64,000 nt of DNA from a bacterium HR11 (GCA_002898535.1 BEHN01000009.1:1-64000), one strand, 5' to 3'. Positions 41,746 to 49,622 are shown, counted from the stretch's first letter. Made by a program: numbers and translations. Notes: generated by a model not told the origin, from the sequence alone.

Positions 41746-42522
41746 TCAACTTGATCGGCCCGCGGAAAGGTTTTGGGCTATGTCTAAGATAGTGCAGAAC
41801 GCCTCGGCCTTCAAACTGGCCCCGCCGACGAGGGCGCCGTCCACGTCGGGCGCCCGCAGGAAGCCCTCGACGTTGTCGGGCGTGACGCTCCCCCCGTACA
41901 GGACGTGCAGGTCTATGGACGCGTCCCAGATCCGGGCGACCTCGGCCCGGATGAAGGCGTGGACCTCCTGGGCCTGCTCGGGATGAGCCGGGACGCCCGT
42001 CCCGATGGCCCACACGGGCTCATAGGCGATGGTAAAGGCCGCCGGCGGGGTCAGGCCCTCCAAGGCTCCCCAGAGCTGACGCCGGATGACCTTCAGGGTC
42101 CATCCGGCCTGCCGTTGGTCCAGCGTCTCTCCGACGCACAGGACCGGCCGCAGTCCGACGGAGAGGGCCGCCTGGAGCTTCCGGAAGACCGTCTCGTCGG
42201 TCTCCCCAAAGTACTGCCGCCGTTCTGAATGGCCGATGATGACGTACTCGCACCCGGCGTCCTTCAGCATCTCGGGCGACACGGCCCCCGTGTAAGCACC
42301 CTTCTGTTCCCAATGGACGTCCTGGGCGCCGAGATGCACGGGACTCCCCGCCAGGGCCTCGGCCACGGGCAGAAGCCACGGAAACGGCGGGGCGACCATG
42401 ACCCGCACGGCCGGGACCGACCGGGCGTGTTCGGCGACCCGCCGGGCCAGGTCCACGGCCTCCGCCCGAAGCGTGTGCATCTTCCAGTTACCGGCGATGA
42501 AATACGAACGTACCCGTCCCAT
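41746..42522 (-). CDS. tpiA: Triosephosphate isomerase
   Basis: A 258-residue TIM that interconverts dihydroxyacetone phosphate and glyceraldehyde 3-phosphate. Catalytic residues are in the expected places: the Lys in AGNWKMH (K14), the His in IIGHSERR, and the Glu in AYEPVWAIGTG. The phosphate loop is YGGSVTPDNVEGFL and the final segment is DGALVGGASLKAEAF. It belongs to glycolysis/gluconeogenesis in the cytosol. It is the first gene of a minus-strand series with the coiled-coil protein and secG. Confidence 0.97.
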   Translation of the reverse strand: MGRVRSYFIAGNWKMHTLRAEAVDLARRVAEHARSVPAVRVMVAPPFPWLLPVAEALAGSPVHLGAQDVHWEQKGAYTGAVSPEMLKDAGCEYVIIGHSERRQYFGETDETVFRKLQAALSVGLRPVLCVGETLDQRQAGWTLKVIRRQLWGALEGLTPPAAFTIAYEPVWAIGTGVPAHPEQAQEVHAFIRAEVARIWDASIDLHVLYGGSVTPDNVEGFLRAPDVDGALVGGASLKAEAFCTILDIAQNLSAGRSS

Positions 42523-42824
42523 GACCGCCAGTCCTCCGATCAGTCTTCCTACTTCCTAAAAGGTTCAGCGCGAGGCGACGGGACCCCGGGAAGTCGGGCC
42601 GACATCACCGGGCCGTCCGAGGCGTGAGGTGCAAGATACAGGAGGAGACGGGAGGACGCAAGGTACGGGAATTCTCGCCGGCCGGAGCGGGGATGAGGCC
42701 TGGAGGCCGGTACCGGCGGTCGGCGACAAGAGGCGGCGAAGACTCGGGAAAACTTCAGGGAGACATGGACGCTTGAAACGATGGATGCCCCTCGCCTTCT
42801 ACGTCGGCCGCCGAACGGCCTTCC

Positions 42825-42934
42825 CGAACTGCCGGATTCCCGAACTCCCGAATGGCCCTTTACTTGAAAAACCGTCCCCCGGAGGGTCGGAAAAGCCGAA
42901 TCCGTGCGGGTTTTCACGAACCGAACGGCCCTGT
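42825..42934. repeat. CCCGAAYT octamers and a MITE-like end upstream of glyA
   Basis: In the 513-bp gap 42523-43035, four degenerate octamers (TTCCCGAACTGCCGGATTCC region, 42826-42856) are followed at about 42894-42933 by the type-b element end GCGGGTTTTCACGAACCGAA then CGGCCCTG, with TTA after it. No matching left end is visible nearby, so this is a partial element. The part 42523-42824 holds a GTGCAAGATACAGG heptamer scrap and otherwise nothing I can interpret. Confidence 0.6.
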
Positions 42935-42940
42935 TATAAT
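42911..42940 (+). promoter_or_regulatory. Probable glyA promoter at the edge of a repeat element
   Basis: TTTTCA (42911-42916, four of six bases of the consensus -35) and a perfect TATAAT (42935-42940) are separated by 18 bp. The -35 hexamer is part of the conserved repeat-element end, and the first bases of the -10 are the NTA that follows the element's CCCTG. The leader to ATG 43036 would be about 90 bases. Confidence 0.5.
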
Positions 42941-42949
42941 GGCCTCGAG

Positions 42950-42986
42950 TCTTCGGCGTCCGGCCGGGTCGCCTCGGCGCCGAAGA
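42950..42986 (+). promoter_or_regulatory. Hairpin in the glyA leader
   Basis: TCTTCGGCG at 42950-42958 pairs exactly with CGCCGAAGA at 42978-42986, enclosing a GC-rich 19-base loop. It lies just downstream of the predicted glyA start of transcription. I do not recognise a known riboswitch class. Confidence 0.4.
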
Positions 42987-43035
42987 TTCCGTTCCGCCCG
43001 GGCGATACCGTGAACATGTAGCGTGGAGGACCGTC

Positions 43036-44304
43036 ATGATGGGGACCCCCCTTTGGCAGGCCGACCCCGAGGTCGCCCGGCTCATGCAACGGGAGCTGGA
43101 GCGTCAGCGCCAGACCCTGGAGCTGATTGCCTCCGAGAACTTCACGACCCGGGCCGTCTTAGAAGCCGCCGGCTCGGTCCTGACGAACAAGTACGCCGAG
43201 GGCTATCCGGGCCGGCGGTATTACGGCGGGTGCGAATTTTACGACCGCATCGAGCAGTTGGCCATCGACCGGGCCAAACAGCTCTTCGGGGCCGAACACG
43301 CGAACGTCCAGCCCCATTCGGGCACGCAGGCCAACATCGCCGTCTACTTTGCGATGCTCCAGCCCGGCGACACGATCCTCGGGATGGAGCTGTCTCACGG
43401 GGGGCATCTCAGTCACGGCCATCCCCTGAACTACTCGGGCAAATACCTCCGGGTCGTCGCCTACGGCGTCTCCCGGGAGACCGAGACGGTCGACTACGAC
43501 CAGGTCGAGGCCCTTGCCCACGAATATCGCCCGAAGCTCATCCTGGCGGGCTTCAGCGCCTACCCCCGCAAGCTCGACTTCGCCCGCTTTGCGGAGATCG
43601 CCCGGAGCGTCGGCGCGTACATGATGGCCGACATCGCCCACGTCGCCGGCCTCGTCGTCGCCGGGCTGTATCCCGACCCCGTGCCCCACTGCGATTTCGT
43701 GACGACGACGACCCACAAGACCCTCCGGGGTCCCCGGTCGGGCCTCATCCTGTGTCGGGAAGTCTACGCGAAGGAAATCGACCGGGCCGTCTTCCCCGGC
43801 ACCCAGGGCGGGCCCCTCATGCATATCATCGCCGCCAAGGCCGTATGCTTTCAGCAGGCGATGACGCCGGAATTTCGTGAGTATCAAGCCCAGATCGTGC
43901 GTAACGCGCAGGCCCTGGCTCAGCAACTCATCGAGGAGGGCCTCCGGCTCGTCTCCGGGGGGACGGACAACCATCTCATGCTCGTCGACCTGCGGCCCAT
44001 CGGGATGACGGGTAAGCAGGCCCAGGCCCTCCTCGAGGAGGTCGGCATCACGGTCAACAAGAACACGATTCCCTTCGACCCGAACCCGCCGATGGTCACG
44101 TCGGGGATCCGTATCGGGACGCCGGCCGTCACGACCCGGGGGATGCGGGAGCCCGAGATGCGCCTCATCGGCCACTGGATCGCTGAGGTCCTGAAGAATC
44201 CTGAGAACGAAAAGATCAAGGCCGAGGCCCGGGCCGTCGTCCGGCGGCTTACCCAACAGTTCCCCCTCTATCCGGACCTCGTCTACACGCCAGAAGAGAC
44301 GTGA
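43036..44304 (+). CDS. glyA: Serine hydroxymethyltransferase
   Basis: A 422-residue SHMT that converts serine and THF to glycine and 5,10-methylene-THF. Markers are [76 protein letters not shown] and the PLP lysine (about K227) in [17 protein letters not shown]. The C-terminal [15 protein letters not shown] is normal. Either of two adjacent ATGs (43036, 43039) may be used; GGAGGA precedes both. It supplies one-carbon units used by PurN and Fmt, both encoded in this window. Confidence 0.97.
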   Translation: MMGTPLWQADPEVARLMQRELERQRQTLELIASENFTTRAVLEAAGSVLTNKYAEGYPGRRYYGGCEFYDRIEQLAIDRAKQLFGAEHANVQPHSGTQANIAVYFAMLQPGDTILGMELSHGGHLSHGHPLNYSGKYLRVVAYGVSRETETVDYDQVEALAHEYRPKLILAGFSAYPRKLDFARFAEIARSVGAYMMADIAHVAGLVVAGLYPDPVPHCDFVTTTTHKTLRGPRSGLILCREVYAKEIDRAVFPGTQGGPLMHIIAAKAVCFQQAMTPEFREYQAQIVRNAQALAQQLIEEGLRLVSGGTDNHLMLVDLRPIGMTGKQAQALLEEVGITVNKNTIPFDPNPPMVTSGIRIGTPAVTTRGMREPEMRLIGHWIAEVLKNPENEKIKAEARAVVRRLTQQFPLYPDLVYTPEET

Positions 44305-44603
44305 TGAAGTGACGAGGGACATGGGGGATGGAGTAACGAAGCGATAAAGCGGTGAGGTGACGGTGCAAAATTTAGAACATTCGGGTTTAACTTCAGCTCT
44401 TTTTTGACTTCCAAGCGATCTCGTAAATCCGACCATAGACCCCAGACCATAGACCGGCTTGGGCCCAGGGGGTCTATGGTCCATGGTCTGTGGTCGGATG
44501 TCGAGGGTCCGATCCCGGTCCCGTCGGATGTATGAGACTGGTTCTTCATCACGCCGTCACTTTGTCACTTTGTCACGCCGTCACATCGTCACGTTCCTTA
44601 CAT
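44305..44603. repeat. Repeat-filled glyA-fmt gap with GTNACGAN arrays and a G element
   Basis: Directly after the glyA stop come degenerate octamers of the type GTGACGAG/GTAACGAA (44300-44366). A reverse, partial G element (44424-44544) carries a CCATAGACC heptamer hairpin around CTTGGGCCCAG. Then come six GTCACNNN octamers (44555-44596), which are the reverse complement of the first array. The whole 315-bp gap could thus fold into one nested hairpin. The sequence at 44367-44423 holds nothing recognisable. Confidence 0.7.
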
Positions 44604-44619
44604 CCGACACGCAAGACCG

Positions 44620-45576
44620 ATGACTCGTATTCTTTTTTTCGGAACGCCGCACGCCGCCGTCCGGGTCTTGGAGGCCCTGGTCCAGTGGCCGATGGGGACC
44701 GTCGTAGGTGTCGTCACGGCGCCGGACCGCCCCCGGGGCCGGGGTCAGCAGGTCGAGCCGACGCCGGTGAAGGCCTGGGCCCTCCGAGCCCAGCTCCCGG
44801 TCTTTCAACCAGACACGTTGAAACGGCCCGAGGTCGCCCGGGCCCTTCGGGTGTGGTCGGCCGACGTGTTCATCGTGACGGCCTACGGTTTCATCCTGCC
44901 GCCGGCCGTCCTGCAAATCCCGCTCCACGGGTGCCTGAATGTTCACTTCTCGCTCCTCCCGAAGTACCGGGGGGCCGCCCCGGTCGCCCGGGCCCTGCTG
45001 GCGGGGGAACGGGAGACCGGCGTGACGATCATCCGGATGAATGAGCGGATGGACGCCGGCCCGATCCTCGCCCAGCGGGTCGTCCCGATCCGGGACGACG
45101 ACACGACGGGGACCTTAGAGGACCGGTTGGCCCGGGCGGGCGCCGCCCTGCTCATCGAGGTCCTGCCGGATTACTTGGCGGGCCGTATCCGGCCGGTCGA
45201 GCAGGACGAATCGGCCGCCACGTTCGCCCCGAAGGTTCAGAAAGAGGAAGGCCGGATCCGCTGGGACCGACCGGCCGAGTGGATCGAACGGCAGGTCCGG
45301 GCGATGGACCCGTGGCCGTCGGCCTACACGTGGTGGCGGGGGCGACTCCTGAAAATCACCCGGGCCCGGGTCGTGCCGGACATGGACGACGAAGCGCCGG
45401 GGACGACGGTTTACGTGGACAAGAAGCGGTGGGTCGTCGCCTGCGGCCGGGATGCCCTGGAGCTCCTGGAGGTCCAGCTGGAGAGCCGTCCCCGGATGGC
45501 CGTCTCGGCATTCCTGCAGGGGCACCCCGTCCGCTTAGGGGAACGCCTGGAAGAGGCCGGGCCTGGGTCGCCATGA
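44620..45576 (+). CDS. fmt: Methionyl-tRNA formyltransferase
   Basis: A 318-residue enzyme that formylates initiator Met-tRNA with 10-formyl-THF. The N-terminal formyltransferase fold has RILFFGTPHAAVRVLEAL and the catalytic motif CLNVHFSLLPKYRGAAPVARALLAGERETGVTI, where the Asn-x-His of LNVHFSLLP and the Asp in ERMDAGPIL are active-site residues. The C-terminal OB-like domain begins near KVQKEEGRIRWDRPA. No def gene is adjacent, unlike in many bacteria. The stop codon is 6 bases from the left end of the E4 repeat element. Confidence 0.95.
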   Translation: MTRILFFGTPHAAVRVLEALVQWPMGTVVGVVTAPDRPRGRGQQVEPTPVKAWALRAQLPVFQPDTLKRPEVARALRVWSADVFIVTAYGFILPPAVLQIPLHGCLNVHFSLLPKYRGAAPVARALLAGERETGVTIIRMNERMDAGPILAQRVVPIRDDDTTGTLEDRLARAGAALLIEVLPDYLAGRIRPVEQDESAATFAPKVQKEEGRIRWDRPAEWIERQVRAMDPWPSAYTWWRGRLLKITRARVVPDMDDEAPGTTVYVDKKRWVVACGRDALELLEVQLESRPRMAVSAFLQGHPVRLGERLEEAGPGSP

Positions 45577-45582
45577 TATCAT

Positions 45583-45838
45583 CAGAGCCGTTCGGTTCGT
45601 GAGAATGGCGTCGGAACGACCTTTCCCATCCCTCGGGAAGCACGATGTTTCAGGCAGTCGGCCGATGGGCAGGTCGGGCGACGGGCGTCTATCCTCGGAA
45701 CACCGGCCGTCCTGCGGGCGTCCTCCTCATGCACCGCCCGTCATGGCCGGGTCATCCGGAGGAATCTTGAAAAATCGAGATCGCCGGGCCACCGTTTTCC
45801 CGGATGGGAACCGCATTCCTCCCAACCGAACGGCTCTG
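45583..45838. mobile_element. MITE-like element E4 (256 bp) with perfect 15-bp terminal repeats
   Basis: The cleanest copy of the family. CAGAGCCGTTCGGTT at the left is the exact reverse complement of AACCGAACGGCTCTG at the right, and similarity continues inward (GTGAGAATGGCGT versus GGAGGAATGCGGT). ATCAT precedes it and CTA follows it. Inside are octamer remnants, two six-base-loop hairpins with mismatched arms (CACCGGCCGTCCTGCGGGCG; ACCGCCCGTCATGGCCGGGT), and the shared block AAAATCGAGATCGCCGGGCC. No ORF of substance. It is part of the 523-bp gap 45577-46099. Confidence 0.82.
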
Positions 45839-45899
45839 CTATGAGCCATGAGCTAATAAGGCCGAATCCATGTGGCTTTTCACGAACCGAACGACTCTG
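45839..45899. repeat. Type-b element end abutting E4
   Basis: Directly after E4 come two TATGAGC heptamers and then AATAAGGCCGAATCCATGTG, ending in TTCACGAACCGAACGACTCTG at 45899, followed by GTA. This matches the right half of E1 (7849-7905). E1 may thus be a fusion of an E4-type left part with this right part. Confidence 0.65.
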
Positions 45900-45907
45900 G
45901 TATTCTT

Positions 45908-46067
45908 GAACCAGTCTCATAAATCCGACGGGACCGGGATCGGACCCTCGATATTCGACCACGGACCATAGACCCCCCTGGGCCCAAGCCGGTCTATGGT
46001 CTATGGTCCATGGTCGGATTGATGCGAGCGCTTCCAGGCACCTTTTACCTTTTGTGAGATGGCTTGT
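45908..46067. repeat. G element, copy 3
   Basis: Direct-orientation copy matching 951-1117 from GAACCAGTCTCAT to GAGATGGCTTGT. It has a few substitutions and a small insertion (TTTTACCTTTTGTGAG instead of TTTTATGAG). Its central heptamers differ in number and order from copy 1, while the flanking unique parts are almost unchanged. Confidence 0.8.
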
Positions 46068-46099
46068 TGTATCCCGGTCCGTTCGACGACGGTTTGTCC

Positions 46100-47149
46100 A
46101 TGGTCCGAAAGCGGAAGCCGCCGGTCTCGAAGACGAGCCTGCCGACGGCCGCCGTGTCGCCTGAGCAGGTCCGGGCATGGGGCGTCCCTGTAGGGGATTT
46201 CCCGGCCTTCCTGACGGCTCACAAGCAGTGGGCCTCATGTTCGGTGTTCGTTTGCTTAGCGGAGCCGCCCTTCCTGGCGATGAAGGCCCAAGACTACGTC
46301 TGGAAGGTACTCCGTAAGAAGTATCCCGGCATCCGTCGGTGGGACCAGGTCCAGACCTGGCCTGAGACGGGATCGGCCCTGCTGTCCGTCGTCTTCTTGG
46401 TTCAGCTCCCGGTAGCGTCCCTGTCGGCCGATCTCTTTGAACGCCACACGCAGGTCATCCTGCGGGCGCCGCCGGGTCTGCTATGGTGGGTCGAGGGCTG
46501 GCCCCCTTGGTCCGAGTCGGTCTGGCAATCCTTGGGTTCTCGGGTGTGGGTCCTCCATCAGCCGGCCCTGGGACCGGCGGACTTCCCCAATTGGATCGTT
46601 CGGCTGGCCCGGGCTTTTCGGCTGACGATATCGCCGGCCCTGGCCCAACGGCTGGCGGCGGCCGTCTTTCTGGACGTCGTCCCCGTGATTCAGGCTTTCG
46701 AGAACCTGGCAGTCGTCGAACCGAGTCGGCCCCTGGAATGGGCGGACATCGAACCTTACCTGCCGGCGTCGGCCCGTCAGACCTCGGCCGCCACGGTCCT
46801 GCCGTGGGTCCTGCACAAAGACTACGAACGTCTGCTCTCGTTCGTCGCCCGACTGGACCCGGCGGCCCTGGACGTGGATACTTTTCTTCGGCAGAGCTTT
46901 GACCTCTGGCGGCTGTGGGTCCTGACGGGACGGATGGCCGAGTACGAGCCGGCGGCCTGGAATCGCTGGAATATCGGCCGTCGCGTGTATCAGGAGTATC
47001 ACCGCGAGGGGACGGCCCTGACGGCGGCGCAGTGGCAAGCGTGGGCCCAGGAAGCGGCCCGTCTGGAGGTATGGGCCCGCAAGACCGACGTCTCGCCGGC
47101 CAGCCTGCTGGCCCTGGGCCTTTGGGGATGGCTTCGGGTCCTGGCATAA
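46100..47149 (+). CDS. Probable DNA polymerase III delta subunit (HolA-like), divergent
   Basis: From ATG 46100 the product is 349 residues. The layout fits HolA: an N-terminal alpha/beta part (about 35-170) without a functional Walker A, then the helical lid with LARAFRLTISPALAQRLAAAVFLDVVPVIQAFENLAVVEPSRPLEWADIEPYL. That last part matches the delta-subunit pattern of a helix choosing between partner residues followed by 'x(t)xxDIxxxl'. A C-terminal helical collar follows (VLHKDYERLLSFVARL). If correct, it helps load the sliding clamp. The similarity is distant, and the ORF from TTG 46064 begins in the G element, so ATG 46100 is preferred. Confidence 0.55.
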   Translation: MVRKRKPPVSKTSLPTAAVSPEQVRAWGVPVGDFPAFLTAHKQWASCSVFVCLAEPPFLAMKAQDYVWKVLRKKYPGIRRWDQVQTWPETGSALLSVVFLVQLPVASLSADLFERHTQVILRAPPGLLWWVEGWPPWSESVWQSLGSRVWVLHQPALGPADFPNWIVRLARAFRLTISPALAQRLAAAVFLDVVPVIQAFENLAVVEPSRPLEWADIEPYLPASARQTSAATVLPWVLHKDYERLLSFVARLDPAALDVDTFLRQSFDLWRLWVLTGRMAEYEPAAWNRWNIGRRVYQEYHREGTALTAAQWQAWAQEAARLEVWARKTDVSPASLLALGLWGWLRVLA

Positions 47150-47188
47150 TCGTGGGCCCCGAAACTCGATGTCTTCCGGAGACATGGC

Positions 47189-47968
47189 ATGACGGCGCCT
47201 GAATCGCGTCGGCCTCAAGCCGTCCGTGGGGAAGAGAGGGAGCCTGCCCCCCTCTGGGTCAGCGGAGTCCATGCGGTCAAGGAGGTCCTGCGCGCCAAGC
47301 CGGACCAGGTCGACCTGATCGTCCTGGTCGGTCAGCATCCCTCGCACCGCATGTTCATCGCCATGGCGAGGGAGCACGGGATTCCCTACACGACGGGCGA
47401 GGAGCGTCTACCCGAGTTTCTGCGCCGGAAGAAGCACGCGCCCGTATTCGCCCGACTGGCGGCCTTTCGGTACGCCGACCCGGAAGACCTCCTGGAGACG
47501 GTCCGCCCGACGACGATCTTCCTCGTCCTGGACCATGTCCAGGACCCCACGAACCTGGGGAACGTCCTGCGCACGGCGGCCGGTGCCGGCGTCCAGGGGG
47601 TCTTCATTCCCCGGCATCGGGGCGTCCGGGTCACCCCGACGGTGGCCCACATCGCCTCGGGCGCCCTCCCGTACGTGCCCGTCGCCCGTTACGGGAGCCT
47701 CCAGCAACTCATTCAACAGCTTCAGGAGCGGGGCGTGTGGGTCGTGGCGGCCGACCCCTATGCGCCCGAGCCGTGGTTCGCCTTAAAGGGGAACCGGCCC
47801 ATCGCCCTGGTCCTGGGCCATGAGGGGGAGGGCTTGACCAAGACGGCCTTGCAGCTATGCGACCAGACGGTCCGCATCCCGATGGTCCACCTGGAGTCGT
47901 TGAACGTCGCCGCCTCGGCGGCCATCCTCCTGTATGAGGTCGTTCGTCAACGGATGACGACCGCTTGA
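47189..47968 (+). CDS. rlmB: 23S rRNA 2'-O-ribose methyltransferase, TrmH/RlmB (SpoU) family
   Basis: A 259-residue SPOUT enzyme. The N-terminal L30e-like substrate domain starts at WVSGVHAVKEVLRAKPDQVDLIVL. The knotted catalytic domain has the three SpoU motifs: DPTNLGNVLRTAAGAGVQGVF (motif 1, Asn and Arg), ALVLGHEGEGL (motif 2), and IPMVHLESLNVAASAAILLYEV (motif 3). It most likely methylates G2251 of 23S rRNA (RlmB); a related rRNA or tRNA target is possible. It starts 39 nt after the HolA-like gene. Confidence 0.9.
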   Translation: MTAPESRRPQAVRGEEREPAPLWVSGVHAVKEVLRAKPDQVDLIVLVGQHPSHRMFIAMAREHGIPYTTGEERLPEFLRRKKHAPVFARLAAFRYADPEDLLETVRPTTIFLVLDHVQDPTNLGNVLRTAAGAGVQGVFIPRHRGVRVTPTVAHIASGALPYVPVARYGSLQQLIQQLQERGVWVVAADPYAPEPWFALKGNRPIALVLGHEGEGLTKTALQLCDQTVRIPMVHLESLNVAASAAILLYEVVRQRMTTA

Positions 47969-48088
47969 GTCTCTTTCGGCCATTGGGAAGACCGGTCCAC
48001 CGTCGTTCAGGGGTCACACCGGTTAAAATATTGGGTCTCTCGTCTCCCCAACGCCCGGATTCCCGAATGGCCGGACTGCCGAATTTGG

Positions 48089-49045
48089 ATGGACAGATGG
48101 GTCATGCCGGTTCGGAAATTGAAGGAAGCCCCCGTCCTGATGGGCATCAGCGAGCCCTGGCTTCAACTGACCGAGAGCCTGCACCTGGTCGTGCGCGACC
48201 GGGCGGGCCTGGTCCTGCACGGCGAGCCGGGGGTCGGTAAGACGGCCTTATGGGAATATGCCCTGCACCTTCGGGGACAGGGGAGTTATGTCTGGATCGA
48301 TGCCCGTCATCCCCGGAGCCTGGCCGAATGGACCCGGGCCATCCAGCGGCGGCAGGCCTTCTTCCTTTACCACTGGCACGAATGGCCCCCGGCCTGGATG
48401 GAGAAGGCCCTGACGGTGCTCCGCAAGACCCGGAACGGCCTCGTCTGGGGCGCCTCCCTGGTCATGATGCAGGCCGAAGAAGCTCGCCAGTGGTGGCAAC
48501 GGTGGCAGATGGAACGTCTGCCCGTCTATCTCCTCCACGTCCCCCCGCTCCGGGAGCGGTCCGAGGACATCCCCGTCATCGCCCAGCGGGTCCTGGAGGA
48601 CACGGCTCGCCAGTATCAGCGGCCGGCCCGGGGCTTCACCGTCGAGGCGATGGAGCGCCTCCGCCTGCACCCCTGGTGGGGCAACGTCCGGGAGCTCATC
48701 GAGGTCGTCAAACAGGCCGTGTTTCGCCAATCGTCGGGCCTGTTCATCGAGCTGGCGACGGTCCAGAAGGCCATCCGTCAGGCGCACTTCATCTCCGACC
48801 GGGCCGACCTGCAGGCCCAGTGGGAGACGTTCGTCTCCCGGATCCTGCGATACCTCTTCGAGCACCCCGAGGTCGGCCATCGGATTCGCCCCTGGCCGTT
48901 TATTCTGGGGGAAGTCCGCCGCCTGACGGCCCAGTCGGTCCTGCAACTCCTGCAGGTCCGGGAGGAAGACGCCGCCCGCATCTTGGGTGTATCCCTACGG
49001 ACGCTCCGCCAGTACCTGAAACAACGGCCCGACCACTGGGTCTAA
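48089..49045 (+). CDS. Degenerate enhancer-binding-type AAA protein with C-terminal helix-turn-helix
   Basis: A 318-residue protein clearly derived from sigma-54 activators. Walker A is intact (LHGEPGVGKTALWEY, about 50-64). The usual GGTLFLDEIGELP is replaced by AFFLYHWHEWPPAWMEKAL, so the Walker B acidic pair is missing. The GAFTGA sigma-54 loop is absent. The later parts are preserved: VPPLRERSEDIPVIA (arginine finger region) and HPWWGNVRELIEVVKQAV. The end (VREEDAARILGVSLRTLRQYLKQR) is a Fis-type helix-turn-helix. It probably binds DNA and perhaps nucleotide without opening sigma-54 promoters. An ATG at 48104 is an alternative start. A few CCCGAATN octamers lie just upstream. Confidence 0.75.
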   Translation: MDRWVMPVRKLKEAPVLMGISEPWLQLTESLHLVVRDRAGLVLHGEPGVGKTALWEYALHLRGQGSYVWIDARHPRSLAEWTRAIQRRQAFFLYHWHEWPPAWMEKALTVLRKTRNGLVWGASLVMMQAEEARQWWQRWQMERLPVYLLHVPPLRERSEDIPVIAQRVLEDTARQYQRPARGFTVEAMERLRLHPWWGNVRELIEVVKQAVFRQSSGLFIELATVQKAIRQAHFISDRADLQAQWETFVSRILRYLFEHPEVGHRIRPWPFILGEVRRLTAQSVLQLLQVREEDAARILGVSLRTLRQYLKQRPDHWV

Positions 49046-49076
49046 GGTGGTCTGCGGGATGGGTCCGGGGGCCGGA

Positions 49077-49142
49077 CTATAGACCGACCGACCATAGACC
49101 ACAGACCACAGACCACAGACCACGGACCATAGACTATAGACT
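49077..49142 (+). repeat. ACCACAG/ACCATAG heptamer array
   Basis: About nine heptamers, including three identical ACCACAG units flanked by ACCATAG and ACCACGG variants, start after the AAA-protein stop. At 49173-49202 a degenerate element end follows (CAGGGTCGTTTGGTTCTTGG plus GAATGGCGTC). The rest of the gap up to 49241 is plain. Confidence 0.7.
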
Positions 49143-49241
49143 TCGGCGGTAGCAGAACCGCCTTGCCTGAACAGGGTCGTTTGGTTCTTGGGAATGGCGT
49201 CGGATCAACTTCTTATCACACTTTTTAATCCCCGCAGGGCT

Positions 49242-49622
49242 ATGCGCAGAGGACGTTCGAATCGCCCGGTCAAGTCCACGGTCTGGGGTCTATGGTCTAT
49301 GGTCCTTTGTCTTGCATCGTGCATCGTGGGGGTTGCCTGCCAATGGTGGCCGCCGGGCCGATGGGTCGAGGGCAATCAATTCGTCATCGCACCCTACGCA
49401 TATCGGGGCGAGACGATTACCTTGAAGGTCCTCGTTGCCCCCCGGTGGCAGGATGGGACCCGTCTGCGGGTCGCCGACGCCAGCCCCTCGGTCTTCATTC
49501 GCTTTGAAAACGCCGACCGATTTCCCTGGGAGACAGGACGGGTCTATCTCGTGACTTTCGAATGTCGGGCCGGGAGTCTCTACTGGGACAACTGGGTCCG
49601 CCGGACTCAACGGCTCCGGTAA
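49242..49622 (+). CDS. Hypothetical exported lipoprotein-like protein whose signal peptide is repeat-derived
   Basis: From ATG 49242 the product is 126 residues: MRRGRSNRPVK, a hydrophobic core STVWGLWSMVLCLASCIVGVA, then C at about residue 34 in a lipobox-like GVAC. The DNA coding the core (about 49278-49320) is a run of GGTCTATG heptamers followed by GCATCGT heptamers, so the signal peptide seems built from repeat sequence. The mature part is a beta-rich domain (FVIAPYAYRGETITLKVLVAPRW, then VYLVTFECRAGSLYWDNWVRRTQRL). I do not know the family. The GT2 gene starts 25 nt later. Confidence 0.6.
   Translation: MRRGRSNRPVKSTVWGLWSMVLCLASCIVGVACQWWPPGRWVEGNQFVIAPYAYRGETITLKVLVAPRWQDGTRLRVADASPSVFIRFENADRFPWETGRVYLVTFECRAGSLYWDNWVRRTQRLR

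Noticed and set aside
42941-43035. Glycine or THF riboswitch in the glyA leader
   Set aside because: Only one GC-rich hairpin is seen; the conserved cores of those riboswitches were not found in about 95 bases.
42549-43085. 178-codon minus-strand ORF upstream of glyA
   Set aside because: It crosses the glyA start and repeat DNA, has no ribosome binding site, and its peptide contains repeat-derived strings.
45599-45844. 81-codon plus-strand ORF after fmt
   Set aside because: It lies entirely within the E4 repeat element and lacks any recognisable start signal or domain.
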